Shown: positions 15,282 through 23,421 of the stretch, one piece after another
How the letters are laid out: every line of letters begins with the position of its first letter
How positions within the stretch are numbered: the first letter of the stretch is position 1
Translations under genes and position numbers: made by a program
Assembly (NCBI RefSeq): GCF_900240385.1
Contig: NZ_OEQH01000002.1
Location: forward strand, 384,488 to 448,487
Direction of reading: 5' to 3'
Length of the DNA stretch: 64,000 nt
Origin: Clostridium minihomine
GTDB taxonomy: Bacteria > Bacillota > Clostridia > Oscillospirales > Acutalibacteraceae
Notes under the pieces: generated by a model
Told to the model about the DNA's origin: nothing
Seen by the model: only the letters and a program-made list of their open reading frames with translations
The model's database searches: none

Positions 15282-16193
15282 ATGGCGGATTTACGGGTAA
15301 CAATCGCCGGGGTGGAATTTCAGAACCCGCTGATAGCGGCTTCGGGCACCTTCGGCTTTGGTCATGAATATCAGGAATTCTATCCCCTTTCCACCTTGGG
15401 CGGAATTTCCTGCAAGGGGATTACCTTAAAAGAACGGCTGGGTAATCCGCCGCCCCGCATTGCCGAAACCCCCGGCGGTATGCTCAATGCGGTGGGGCTG
15501 CAAAATCCCGGGGTGGATGCTTTTATCCAGAAAGAACTGCCTTGGCTGTCTCAGCAGGGAACACGGATTATTGCCAACATCGCAGGCAATACCCCGGCGG
15601 AATACTGTGAAATGGCCGAAAAGCTTTCAGACACCTGTGTAGATATGCTGGAACTGAATATCTCCTGCCCCAATGTAAAAGAAGGCGGCGTGCATTTTGG
15701 CACCAGCTGCGCTGGGGTGGAAGATATCACCGCCCAAGTGCGGCGCTACTGCAAAAAGCCTTTGATGGTAAAGCTTTCTCCAAACGTAGCGGATATCGGC
15801 GAGATTGCCGCGGCGGCAGAAAGTGCCGGCGCAGATGCACTGTCTTTGATTAACACCCTGACGGGCATGCGGATTGATATTAAAAACCGCCGCCCTATTT
15901 TGCATAACAACACCGGCGGGCTGTCTGGCCCTGCACTTCTTCCGGTTGCCATTCGCATGGTGTGGCAGGCGGCAAACCGGGTATCTATCCCCATCGTGGG
16001 CATGGGGGGAATCTCAACCTGGAAAGACGCAGTAGAAATGCTGCTGGCAGGTGCCAGCGCCGTACAAATCGGCACAGTGCTGTTCTCTAACCCCAAGGCA
16101 CCCTTGCACATTGTAAAGGGTTTAAACGAATATATGACACAAAACGGCATCTCTTCCGTCACAGAACTAACTGGCGGTATTATGCCTTGGTAA
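15282..16193 (+). CDS. pyrD: Dihydroorotate dehydrogenase B, catalytic subunit
   Basis: A 303-residue FMN-dependent class 1B enzyme forming orotate. It shows the N-terminal NPLIAASGTFGFG, the substrate loop LNISCPNVKEGG with FGTSCAGVE (the active-site Cys used by class 1 enzymes), the Lys in PLMVKLSPNV, NTLTGMRID, and FMN phosphate binding by GMGGISTW and GASAVQIGTV. Pairing with pyrK directly upstream confirms the NAD-linked B type. The operon continues to the histidine phosphatase 17 bp downstream. Confidence 0.96.
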   Translation: MADLRVTIAGVEFQNPLIAASGTFGFGHEYQEFYPLSTLGGISCKGITLKERLGNPPPRIAETPGGMLNAVGLQNPGVDAFIQKELPWLSQQGTRIIANIAGNTPAEYCEMAEKLSDTCVDMLELNISCPNVKEGGVHFGTSCAGVEDITAQVRRYCKKPLMVKLSPNVADIGEIAAAAESAGADALSLINTLTGMRIDIKNRRPILHNNTGGLSGPALLPVAIRMVWQAANRVSIPIVGMGGISTWKDAVEMLLAGASAVQIGTVLFSNPKAPLHIVKGLNEYMTQNGISSVTELTGGIMPW

Positions 16194-16210
16194 AGAAAGG
16201 GAGCGTGTGA

Positions 16211-16891
16211 ATGACAAGAGTAATTTTAATTCGCCATTGCGAAGCAGAAGGAAATGTAAAGCGGATTTTTCAAGGGCATACCGATGCGGAAGTCAGTGAA
16301 AACGGCCTGCGCCAGCTGGATCTGTTGAGCCTGCGCCTGCGCAACACAAAAATCGACGTGCTGTATTCCAGCCCCCTGAAACGGGCCTATATAACGGCTC
16401 AGGCAGTCAACCGATACCACAACCTGCCCATTCTTCAGGAAAAAGACCTGATGGAATTGGACGGCGGCGAGTGGGAAGGCATCCCTTGGGCAGAACTGCC
16501 CGAAAAATATCCCGAGATGGCCTCGGTCTGGTGGAATACTCCCCACGACTTTGCATCTGAAAAAGGGGAAAGTATGCGCCAGTTGTATGACCGCATCTGG
16601 AATGCGGTGATTCGCCTGGTAAAAGAACACCCGGGCAAAACCATTGCCGTTACTTCTCACGGCTGTGCCATTCGGAATTTCCTGTGCCGCGCCAATGGCT
16701 GGCCCATTGAACGGCTGAACGATATCGACTGGTGCGACAACACCGCAGTCACCATTGTGGATTTTGATGAAGAGTTAAACGCAGACATTCAGCTCGTAAA
16801 CGATGCTTCTCATCTGACGGAGGAAGTCTCCACTTTTTCCAAACAGGACTGGTGGCGCCCGGAAAACAAAGACAAAGAGCATTTTGAATGA
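16211..16891 (+). CDS. Histidine phosphatase superfamily protein
   Basis: A 226-residue phosphatase of the phosphoglycerate mutase-like (GpmB/CobC) branch. The phospho-acceptor motif is LIRHCEAEGNVKRIFQG, with the second Arg in YSSPLKRAYITAQ, the acid Glu in MELDGGEWEG, and the second catalytic His in AVTSHGCAIRNFL. The substrate is not predictable; relatives act on phosphosugars, phosphoserine or cobalamin precursors. It is co-transcribed with pyrD (17-bp gap) and ruvX (12-bp gap), neither of which points to a particular substrate. The charged C-terminus is a family variation. Confidence 0.85.
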   Translation: MTRVILIRHCEAEGNVKRIFQGHTDAEVSENGLRQLDLLSLRLRNTKIDVLYSSPLKRAYITAQAVNRYHNLPILQEKDLMELDGGEWEGIPWAELPEKYPEMASVWWNTPHDFASEKGESMRQLYDRIWNAVIRLVKEHPGKTIAVTSHGCAIRNFLCRANGWPIERLNDIDWCDNTAVTIVDFDEELNADIQLVNDASHLTEEVSTFSKQDWWRPENKDKEHFE

Positions 16892-16903
16892 GGAGGCTCC
16901 CCT

Positions 16904-17332
16904 ATGAAAATATTGGCGGTGGATTTGGGAAAGGCGCGCACCGGGCTGGCGGTCTGTGATGAAGGCGAACTGCTGGCCAGTCCTTTAACGGTAATTTACG
17001 AACACAATGCAGAAAAGCTTTGCGCAAAAATTACTGAACTCGCCGCTGAAAACCGAGTGAAAATGGTGGTTGTGGGACTGCCCCGAAACATGGACGGCAG
17101 CGAGGGCGAAAGCGCCCAGAATGCCCGTGCCTTCGGCGCCCGGCTGGAAGAAGCCAGCGGTCTGCCCATAGCCTTTGGTGACGAACGGGGAACCACTATT
17201 ACCGCACACAATTACCTAAACGTAACCGGAACCCGGGGCAAAAAACGCAAGGCAGTGGTAGATGCGGTAGCCGCCACCATCATTTTGCAGGATTATCTGG
17301 AATACCGGAAAAATCAGAAAAACAAAGACTAG
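16904..17332 (+). CDS. ruvX: RuvX/YqgF Holliday junction resolvase-like nuclease
   Basis: A 142-residue RNase H-fold protein. The first catalytic Asp is in ILAVDLGKARTGLAV, the Glu-containing strand follows VVVGLPRNMDGSEG, and the last Asp is in VVDAVAATIILQDYL; FGDERGTT is also typical. YqgF proteins take part in 16S rRNA 5' end maturation and possibly recombination. The length is the family standard. It is the last gene of the pyr-linked operon, with an AGGAGG site and a terminator 15 bp after the stop. Confidence 0.92.
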   Translation: MKILAVDLGKARTGLAVCDEGELLASPLTVIYEHNAEKLCAKITELAAENRVKMVVVGLPRNMDGSEGESAQNARAFGARLEEASGLPIAFGDERGTTITAHNYLNVTGTRGKKRKAVVDAVAATIILQDYLEYRKNQKNKD

Positions 17333-17347
17333 ATTTCTCTAACAGAT

Positions 17348-17386
17348 AAGGCTGTTTTATGCAAAAGTGCGTAAAACAGCTTTTTA
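17348..17386 (+). terminator. Terminator after ruvX
   Basis: A hairpin of AAGGCTGTTTTATGC with GCGTAAAACAGCTTTTT around AAAAGT, ending in five T. The rest of the gap to hflX (17387-17532) shows no gene. Confidence 0.8.
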
Positions 17387-17532
17387 ACTTACGATACTTG
17401 TTACTCTTATTTTGCCAGCAATATTTCCATATCCGAAATCGATTTCAAACAGATAGAAAACCGCACCAGACTTTGCAAAATATCACTTTTTAAGGCTCAA
17501 ACGCGCCTTTATTCATCTGTTTGTTCACCATT

Positions 17533-17577
17533 AAAAAGGCCCACAGGAACGGTATAAACGTCCCTGTAGGCCTTTTA
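17533..17577 (-). terminator. Terminator of hflX
   Basis: AAAAAGGCC, then ACAGG, pairs with CCTGT then GGCCTTTT across the loop GTATAAA. On the minus strand it ends in TTTTTAA, 48 bp past the hflX stop. Confidence 0.8.
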
Positions 17578-17624
17578 TTTTTCTTTTGTATCAATAAACT
17601 GTCTTGCTGCTTTACAGCAAATTT

Positions 17625-18881
17625 TTATTCCGACTCTACTTCATACCGCGAAAGAACACTCAGCAGTTCTGACCCAACCCGGGCAGAAATCAAAAGACCA
17701 TTTTCGGTATATTCCTCACTCAATAAAACGCCATCCTTGCGAACTCTTGCCGCCAACCCGCTTTCAGAAAAAGGAAGCAGCACATCTACCTGCACCGTTT
17801 TGACCGGCAGATTTTTTTCAATGGTTTCCAGCAATCGGTCAACTCCCGCGCCGGTGGCCGCACTGATGCGCACGGCGTTGCCTATCATGGGAATTGCGTC
17901 CAGCTTGGGAACCAGATCACATTTATTGAGAACGGGCAGCACCGGACAAACTTTCCACCCCAGTTCCGCCAGCAAAGAGCGGGTAACCTCCAGGTGAGTC
18001 TGTGCTTCCGGACTGGAAGCATCGCACACATTTAAAATCAAGTCCGCCAAAGCGGCTTGCTCCAGTGTGGAACGGAACGCATTCACCAAATGGTGAGGCA
18101 GCCGGCGCACAAAGCCAACCGTATCAATCAGCATAACCGTAATGCCGCTGGGCAGCTTTAATGCCCTTGCCGTCGGGTCCAGCGTGGCAAACAGCTGATC
18201 TTTTGCCAAAACCCCTGCTTGGGTTAAATAATTCATCAAAGTGCTTTTGCCCGCGTTGGTATATCCCACCAAGGCCACCGTAATCACGCCATCCTTTTGG
18301 CGGCGGCGGTTGATCTGTTCCCGGTGCTTTTCCACTTCTTCCAGCTGTTCCTTCAGGCTTTCAATCCGGCGCCGAATATGACGGCGATCGGTTTCCAGCT
18401 TGGTTTCACCCGGGCCTCGGGTGCCGATTCCGCCGCCCAAGCGGGACAAAGCAATTCCCTTTCCGGTCAGCCGGGGCATCATATAGCGAAGCTGGGCAAG
18501 CTCCACTTGCAGCTTGCCTTCTTTGGATTTTGCCCGGGCGGCAAAAATGTCCAAAATCAGCATGGTACGGTCAATCACCCGAACCTGCGTAATGCCCTCT
18601 ATGTTGCGTATTTGGGTCGGTGACAGCTCACAATCGAAAATCAACACATCGATTTCATACCGTTGGCAGTAATCAGCAATATCCTTTGCCAAGCCGGAGC
18701 CAACACAGGTGGCCGTATCCGGGGATGGCCGCTTTTGCGTCATGGAGCCGAAGGGTTCGGCGCCTGCACTTCGGGTCAGCTCGTACAATTCCGACAAAGA
18801 CGCCTCCACATCATATTCCCCTGTATCCACCGCCACCAAAAGCGCACGCTCCGGGCGGATCTCGTTTTCAAAAAATTCCAT
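17625..18881 (-). CDS. hflX: GTPase HflX
   Basis: A 418-residue ribosome-associated GTPase that splits stalled 70S ribosomes. The N-terminal domain (GSGLAKDIADYCQRYEIDVLIFD, TQVRVIDRTMLILDIFA) carries the glycine-rich RLTGKGIALSRLGGGIGTRGPGETKLE motif, followed by a coiled helix pair and the G domain: G1 GYTNAGKST, G3 DTVGFVRRLPH, G4 NKCD, G5 ISAATGAG. The length is standard. It has its own promoter (18956-18928) and an AGGAG site. It borders the left end of the phage-like cluster, whose last stop is only about 7 bp from this promoter. Confidence 0.95.
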   Translation of the reverse strand: MEFFENEIRPERALLVAVDTGEYDVEASLSELYELTRSAGAEPFGSMTQKRPSPDTATCVGSGLAKDIADYCQRYEIDVLIFDCELSPTQIRNIEGITQVRVIDRTMLILDIFAARAKSKEGKLQVELAQLRYMMPRLTGKGIALSRLGGGIGTRGPGETKLETDRRHIRRRIESLKEQLEEVEKHREQINRRRQKDGVITVALVGYTNAGKSTLMNYLTQAGVLAKDQLFATLDPTARALKLPSGITVMLIDTVGFVRRLPHHLVNAFRSTLEQAALADLILNVCDASSPEAQTHLEVTRSLLAELGWKVCPVLPVLNKCDLVPKLDAIPMIGNAVRISAATGAGVDRLLETIEKNLPVKTVQVDVLLPFSESGLAARVRKDGVLLSEEYTENGLLISARVGSELLSVLSRYEVESE

Positions 18882-18927
18882 GCAAAGCTCCTATCCGCAG
18901 ACTAGATTCAAAATATCCGTGTCCTTA

Positions 18928-18956
18928 ATGATAGTATAAAAATGATAGTTCGTCAA
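18928..18956 (-). promoter_or_regulatory. Promoter of hflX
   Basis: Minus-strand TTGACG (18956-18951), a 17-bp spacer and TATCAT (18933-18928), about 46 bp before the hflX ATG. It starts just past the last phage-like gene, so that operon can read through into hflX; no terminator separates them. Confidence 0.65.
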
Positions 18957-18962
18957 TTGCCG

Positions 18963-19436
18963 CTAACGCAAAGCAAAATAAGTGTATTGACTGTAAGATT
19001 TATTCAGGTTTAGATAAAGCCCTCCCGCGGCAGGCGCCGCTTGGCTTTGGCGAAAATATATCTTATTTCCGCTGAGCCGAATTCCCGCAGTGGAGCCCAC
19101 ACGAGTGGCAATTCCGCTGTTCACCACGAGATAATTTTCTCTAGAGTTGTATTCTGTAAAGGGCTTTTCCTGTAAAAAAGCAACTACCACCTGTGGTTCA
19201 AAATCGAGTGTTATAAAGTCCTCTTCTGCTCCGCTTCCATCGCGGGACGAACACACGATACCATCTTCCAGACGAATTCGATCTGCCTGTGTCAGGTGCA
19301 GAATCGTATCTTTCAAATGATTTTCAATGACAGTGTCCAGAATCCGGTTATCTTCCACAAAGTCTTCTCGGCGCGGCTTATCGGTGTCTACCCAGCTATT
19401 TAGCCCAAGCCCGGGCGTTTTATTCGTTGACGGCAT
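18963..19436 (-). CDS. Phage tail fibre-like protein, short
   Basis: A 157-residue protein. The N-terminal TPGLGLNSWVDTDKPRREDF with VEDNRILDTVIENHL and LHLTQADRIRLEDG is the conserved baseplate-attachment region of many clostridial phage tail fibres. Normally a long repetitive fibre and receptor-binding part follows; here only about 90 residues of beta-rich sequence (VVVAFLQEKPFTEYNSRENYLVVNSG) with a Gly/Tyr end remain. It is therefore a minimal fibre, either cut short or adapted to a small particle. It is the last gene of the cluster, has a GGAGG site, and no separate chaperone gene follows. Confidence 0.75.
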   Translation of the reverse strand: MPSTNKTPGLGLNSWVDTDKPRREDFVEDNRILDTVIENHLKDTILHLTQADRIRLEDGIVCSSRDGSGAEEDFITLDFEPQVVVAFLQEKPFTEYNSRENYLVVNSGIATRVGSTAGIRLSGNKIYFRQSQAAPAAGGLYLNLNKSYSQYTYFALR

Positions 19437-19469
19437 GCCAGTTCCTCCTGATTCCAGTCATTTCCATCC

Positions 19470-20036
19470 CTATTCCAATTCTTGGATTTGCTCCCAGGTC
19501 AAGTCTGCCCGTGCAAGTTCCCCAAAGCTTTTTTTCGTTTGATGAAGATAGTCCCAAGTGATTTTTCCAAAATCAAAACTCAGTTCCAAATGAGCAGGCA
19601 AAAAACGAATGACGGAATCTATCAGTCTGGCCCGCTCCATTGTTTGATCAAGGAGCTCCACACAGGAAATATAAAGTTTTTGATCCCTGAAATTTTCAAA
19701 AATAGAAGTGCGGATTCCCACTGCCAGCAAAGCCCGCTCCATGCCCGCTTTTGTGTTATCGTTAACGGTAACAGCGTTTCTGTGCATCAGCATATTCCGC
19801 CGATGGTTTAACGAAAGATCCCTTCGTTCTGACCCAAAGGCCAGCTCCCGCATGGCAAGCCCCAGTTCCCGAGCCGTGGGCAAAAAAGCCTCTTGCAAAA
19901 GCCTGTCTAGTTCTTCATAGACACAATCCAGCCCCTGTGCGGTAGCGGCCAGTTCTGCTTCTACAATCGTATTCCCGGTCAGCTGGTACAATCCCATGGG
20001 CCGAAGTTTTCGCACCATCGAATCCAGTGCCCGCAT
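19470..20036 (-). CDS. Phage tail protein, XkdU/DUF2313 (Mu gp48) family
   Basis: A 188-residue baseplate wedge-associated protein. The N-terminal helical part (AELAATAQGLDCVYEELDRLLQEAFLPTA...GLAMRELAFG) and the following RRNMLMHRNAV section correspond to the DUF2313/Mu gp48 group that links baseplate J to the fibres. Its gene follows baseplate J with one base between, the standard order. The C-terminus (HLELSFDFGKITWDYLHQTKKSF) is also typical (YLHQ, W). Function assignment rests on order and overall pattern. Confidence 0.75.
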   Translation of the reverse strand: MRALDSMVRKLRPMGLYQLTGNTIVEAELAATAQGLDCVYEELDRLLQEAFLPTARELGLAMRELAFGSERRDLSLNHRRNMLMHRNAVTVNDNTKAGMERALLAVGIRTSIFENFRDQKLYISCVELLDQTMERARLIDSVIRFLPAHLELSFDFGKITWDYLHQTKKSFGELARADLTWEQIQELE

Positions 20037-20037
20037 G

Positions 20038-21111
20038 CTACACTACACTCCCCATCAATTGTACATAAACGGGATCCGCCACCGCCAACTGTGAAATATC
20101 CATTTTTTTATCTTTGGTCAGCCCTCCGTCAAACCGATAATTCCGCACCATTCCGGTGTCCAGAATACGCTTGCCCAAATGCACCAAAATTACCGATTCC
20201 CCCACAGAAAGCAAGTCAAAATATCTTTGTATTTCTTGCAGAACCTGCTCTGTAGCAGCAGAAAACGTGCACCCCTGAGCAGGCTCGATATAAAGGGATA
20301 AAGGCACCGCCACCAGTTCTGCCGCCTGAACGGTAACCGCCACATTGATTTCTCGCAGGCGGTTCAGCTCCGCCTGAATCTGTACCAGCAAATCCTTTGG
20401 TGGTGCGGCTCCCTTGCCGGCCGCATACACAGTAACCGTACCGATTCCATCGGCTCGGGGCAAAACGCTGGCCGACTGAATCCCGTCATACTGCACCACA
20501 TAACTGCGGTAAAATTCCGCATTGGTTCCGTTTGGCACTACCTCATAGCTTTTCAGCAGGCGCTTGCGCAGTTCTTCATCGGTTTCCGCATCTGCTCCGC
20601 CTGAAAATGCCTGGGGATTGGTAACGGTTTCTATCCCGGCCGGCGGGGTCAGCAAAAAGGTAATGGTTCCAGCCGCCGCGTTAGAAACTCGCCCGCCCTC
20701 CTGCGCAGCGGCCGCAACCTGCACTATCCGTTCTCCGGCTGCCAGCACCGCATCCTCTTCTGTCACAAACCGAAAACAACTTTCCCCCGAAGCGGCACAA
20801 ACCGTTCCTTTGGGAATCGGCACTTCATAAGGCAATGGAACTGATCGGCCAAACGTCAGCATTCCGGCAGAAGGCACTGCGTCCTTGCGGGAAATTCCCC
20901 GCTGGGCGGCGTGCATCTCCAAATATTCCTGTTGTGCTGTCTGGGGGAACATCTGGTTTTTCAGCCACTCTGCCCCATGAAGCAACGAGTAGATTTCCCC
21001 AGCCAACACCTTGAGCCGAATTCCCAAATCTGACGCATCATCCGCATGAAATCCGGCCAGTTCCGAAAAGGTATTGTTCATTCGTTCCAGTATGGCATCG
21101 TAGCTTTCCAT
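20038..21111 (-). CDS. Baseplate J-like protein (XkdT/gpJ family)
   Basis: A 357-residue baseplate wedge component. It shows the family's features: the N-terminal helical stretch, PIPKGTVCAASG, then FSGGADAETDEELRKRLLKSY with the invariant GG-x-D-x-E-[ST]-DEE-L-R-x-R motif, and the NAEFYRSYVVQYDGIQSASVLPRADGIGTVTVYAAG section. The length matches XkdT (about 350). It sits between the gp25/gp46-like and DUF2313 genes as in PBSX and Mu. Baseplate J is a hallmark of contractile (myovirus-type) tails, which makes the missing sheath gene notable. Confidence 0.92.
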   Translation of the reverse strand: MESYDAILERMNNTFSELAGFHADDASDLGIRLKVLAGEIYSLLHGAEWLKNQMFPQTAQQEYLEMHAAQRGISRKDAVPSAGMLTFGRSVPLPYEVPIPKGTVCAASGESCFRFVTEEDAVLAAGERIVQVAAAAQEGGRVSNAAAGTITFLLTPPAGIETVTNPQAFSGGADAETDEELRKRLLKSYEVVPNGTNAEFYRSYVVQYDGIQSASVLPRADGIGTVTVYAAGKGAAPPKDLLVQIQAELNRLREINVAVTVQAAELVAVPLSLYIEPAQGCTFSAATEQVLQEIQRYFDLLSVGESVILVHLGKRILDTGMVRNYRFDGGLTKDKKMDISQLAVADPVYVQLMGSVV

Positions 21112-21112
21112 C

Positions 21113-21472
21113 TTATTCCCCCTTATTTTCCAGTTTTAGAGATATACTGCCCAATCCGTAAGGTGTCACCAATTCCACTTTTAAAAGGGCATGATTTTGA
21201 TCCACAAGATCACAGCGTACTTTTTCCACAGAAAGCTCCGTCATTTTAGCCAGCGCTTCTTCCGTCAGTTCCCGGGCTCTTGCGTTTAAATCGCTTCCGG
21301 ACAGTTTCAGCGTATGCAGCCTGCTGCCCAGCTGCGAATCATAAGAAAAACTTCCCTTCGGTACCGACAACCGTATTTTGGCCCGCTGCAGAAGCTCCTC
21401 TTTTGTGCTGACAGAAAAGGGCAGCCCATTCTGCCCCACGGCAAAGTCCCCCTGTTCCAGCTTTATGTCCAC
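21113..21472 (-). CDS. Baseplate wedge protein, XkdS/gp46-like (DUF2634/GPW_gp25 group)
   Basis: A 119-residue protein. The GSRLHTLKLSGSDLNARARELTEEALAKM section and the PKGSFSYDSQLGSRL segment match the lysozyme-like fold of the T4 gp25/Mu gp46/XkdS group, and the terminal strands (VEKVRCDLVDQNHALLKVELVTPYG) fit. It stands directly before baseplate J and overlaps the preceding spike-like gene by 10 bp. gp25-type proteins normally trigger sheath assembly around the tube, yet no sheath gene is present. Confidence 0.8.
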   Translation of the reverse strand: MDIKLEQGDFAVGQNGLPFSVSTKEELLQRAKIRLSVPKGSFSYDSQLGSRLHTLKLSGSDLNARARELTEEALAKMTELSVEKVRCDLVDQNHALLKVELVTPYGLGSISLKLENKGE

Positions 21473-21822
21473 TCCGTTTCCTCCTCAGCGGCAAAAGTCT
21501 TTCCGTTAATCACAACTTCTCCCGAATTTTTCAGACAAATCCTCGCGCCTCCGGCAGAAAAGAGCATCAGCTCGCCCGGTTCTAGCCCGGATTCCTCCAC
21601 AATAGTTCCGGCGCACACCGGTTTTTCCGCACCGCCAAGAATCACCGCCCGGGCTCCAGCCGGCGGAAGATAGGCGATTCCCCAGGGAGCCGCCAGCTCT
21701 AAATGGCGATATTCCTGTTCCCCCTGAACAGCAATCCGGGCACCTTGTCCTGCGGTTACCTGACCAGAGGCTACCGGATTTTCCGCCAAACGGTTCCCGG
21801 CTATTTTTCGTGAAATCCACAT
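21463..21822 (-). CDS. Baseplate assembly/spike protein, gpV/gp45-like
   Basis: A 119-residue beta-rich protein. An OB-like part (GARIAVQGEQEYRHLELAAPWGIAYLPPAGARAVIL) is followed by GTIVEESGLEPGELMLFSAGGARICLKNSGEVVINGK. The GE-x-x-LFS...G-x-x-I-x-L-x-x-x-GEVVINGK repeat is the trimeric beta-helix seen in Mu gp45 and P2 gpV spikes. A short protein of this sort would make the tip of the cell-puncturing device. No C-terminal metal-binding apex is evident. Confidence 0.75.
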   Translation of the reverse strand: MWISRKIAGNRLAENPVASGQVTAGQGARIAVQGEQEYRHLELAAPWGIAYLPPAGARAVILGGAEKPVCAGTIVEESGLEPGELMLFSAGGARICLKNSGEVVINGKTFAAEEETEWT

Positions 21823-21834
21823 GATAGTTCCTCC

Positions 21835-22764
21835 TTACGAATATGCGCGGCGCAAAATAACGGAACAAAACATTCCATCTGCATCCAAAATACGGTTTAC
21901 GCTCCAAATCTGAAGCCCTTCCTGCACGCCCAGATACGGGTTTTCCAGCCGTACATACATTCCGGGGCTTAGCCTTGGCCAGCCGGGAACCTGAAGAACC
22001 CATTCCCATGCCTTTTGGCGCGATCTTTGAAGAATCTGTTCGGCCCCGAGTCCGGCTGCGGAAAAAGCACTGAAACAACGGCGGCGCTGAACCCCATTGC
22101 GCATCGCCTCTGTGTCCGATACGCATCCCTCATAGTTTCCATTTCGAGCCGATTGCAATCTTATCTGGCTGATGCGCTCATAATTTTTTTGTTTTTTCGT
22201 AAAGGAACTATACGAAATTCCCTGCCCGGAATGAGAAAACAGTATTGTGTCCTGTCGATTCTCCGGGGTGACTGTCAGTACCTGATTTGGCCCTATCATA
22301 GGAACGGTGTTCCAAGCAAGGCGGCAAAAAAGTTCCAGCACCTGCCATTCACTCATCCCTTTTGTCACGGTCAATTCGCCAATTCTCTTCTGTCCGTCCG
22401 GCACCCGGTATTGTGTAAGACCGTAAGGGGCGGTATGGCGAGAAAAAATCGTAGAAAAAGGCGGAGAATAATAAGTTTGGGGCAAAGCTTGATTATCCAG
22501 CAAAAGGGCAGCCAAACTGCGTGCTGTCAGCCGAAGAACGGCTCCCTGTTCCGAAAATTGCTCCGTCTGCTCATCCACAATTCCATAAAATATAGTTTTA
22601 CCATTTTGCTCCACATGCAGCCGAAACAAAGGGGGTAGTTTTTGCCACGGGAATTCCCCCGTTAAATCATCGGCGGGCGCATCCACCGCCTGACTAATCC
22701 GCACGGCAATGGGCCTCCCCAATAAAATGCGCATCCCCTGAGGGGTAATCCCTTCAAATTTCAT
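21835..22764 (-). CDS. Tail hub protein, XkdQ/gpD-like
   Basis: A 309-residue protein. The pattern GRPIAVRISQAVDAPADDLTGEFPWQKLP (a strand, then a short acidic loop) and RLHVEQNGKTIFYGIVDEQTEQFSEQGAVLRLTARSLAALLLDNQA is that of the P2 gpD/Mu gp44/XkdQ hub family (RS-x-A-x-L-L-D-N). The C-terminal strand GMYVRLENPYLGVQEGLQIWSVNRILDADG is also typical. The start is ATG 22764, overlapping the LysM gene's stop as ATGA; upstream in-frame codons have no ribosome-binding site. It would form the trimeric hub holding the spike. Confidence 0.8.
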   Translation of the reverse strand: MKFEGITPQGMRILLGRPIAVRISQAVDAPADDLTGEFPWQKLPPLFRLHVEQNGKTIFYGIVDEQTEQFSEQGAVLRLTARSLAALLLDNQALPQTYYSPPFSTIFSRHTAPYGLTQYRVPDGQKRIGELTVTKGMSEWQVLELFCRLAWNTVPMIGPNQVLTVTPENRQDTILFSHSGQGISYSSFTKKQKNYERISQIRLQSARNGNYEGCVSDTEAMRNGVQRRRCFSAFSAAGLGAEQILQRSRQKAWEWVLQVPGWPRLSPGMYVRLENPYLGVQEGLQIWSVNRILDADGMFCSVILRRAYS

Positions 22765-23285
22765 GAAATTACCACCTTTTGCCCCTCTGTTAAATAATTT
22801 GGCCATCGAATCATGGGGTTTTGCTTTAAAAGAGCTTCCACTGTGGTGGAATACGCGGAGGCAATTTGCCACAAATTATCGCCTTCCCGGCACTCATAAA
22901 TTTGCCCCGAAACTGATTGGGATGTAATATCGGTCTTGCCGTCTTCCCAAAACACAAAATGGTATCGCACCAAATCAGGCTCCGGATTTCCCATCATTTG
23001 CAAAGAAACAAACCGGGCGAAAAAGGGCAAAACATTCGGCAAAGACAGCACTGCACAACTGGTTTTTTCCAGATGAGAAGAAAGGTGCTGAAATTGCTGA
23101 ATACAGTCTGAACCGTAAAATTCCCCCTCTCCTTCCACCACCCGTTTTTGTACCCCGTAATCCTGCATCACACTTCCGGAAAAGGGCATTGAAAGTTCCC
23201 TAATATTCCGTTTTAGGGAAATCGTCAATTTCTCCGGATTATGGGGCCAGGTATACTCCCCATATTTCATCGGCAAGAGCTTCAT
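22761..23285 (-). CDS. LysM-domain tail protein, XkdP/gpX-like
   Basis: A 174-residue protein. The N-terminal part (about 1-125) begins PMKYGEYTWPHNPEKLTISLKRN, the tube-binding domain of XkdP-type proteins; the LysM domain fills about 127-174 (YECREGDNLWQIASAYSTTVEALLKQNPMI). Such proteins join the tail tube end to the hub. In PBSX the tape-measure gene lies directly upstream; here the upstream gene is a 45-residue ORF. Its ATG overlaps that ORF's stop (ATGA). Confidence 0.85.
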   Translation of the reverse strand: MKLLPMKYGEYTWPHNPEKLTISLKRNIRELSMPFSGSVMQDYGVQKRVVEGEGEFYGSDCIQQFQHLSSHLEKTSCAVLSLPNVLPFFARFVSLQMMGNPEPDLVRYHFVFWEDGKTDITSQSVSGQIYECREGDNLWQIASAYSTTVEALLKQNPMIRWPNYLTEGQKVVIS

Positions 23286-23419
23286 AACAGCTCCTCCTCT
23301 AAAATCAGGTGGGGATACCGCCGATAATCCTGCTCCAACAATTCAGACAACCGTTCTGCCGCCAGTGCATCTCGAACCAGCGAGGCATTCCATTTTGGAA
23401 TTTCTGGTTTTTGTTCCAT
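23282..23419 (-). CDS. 45-residue protein in the tape-measure position
   Basis: A 45-residue acidic protein (MEQKPEIPKWNASLVRDAL, then RLSELLEQDYRRYPHLI, ending EEELL) with a good GGAGG site. It overlaps the LysM gene by 4 bp and starts 3 bp after the tube-like gene, so it is part of the translationally coupled chain. In PBSX-type clusters this is where the tail-assembly chaperone and the long tape measure are encoded. It might be a shrunken chaperone or an adaptor; I recognise no family. The 79-residue extension of the frame to 23521 is rejected because it has no ribosome-binding site and overlaps the tube gene. Confidence 0.6.
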   Translation of the reverse strand: MEQKPEIPKWNASLVRDALAAERLSELLEQDYRRYPHLILEEELL

Positions 23420-23421
23420 TC

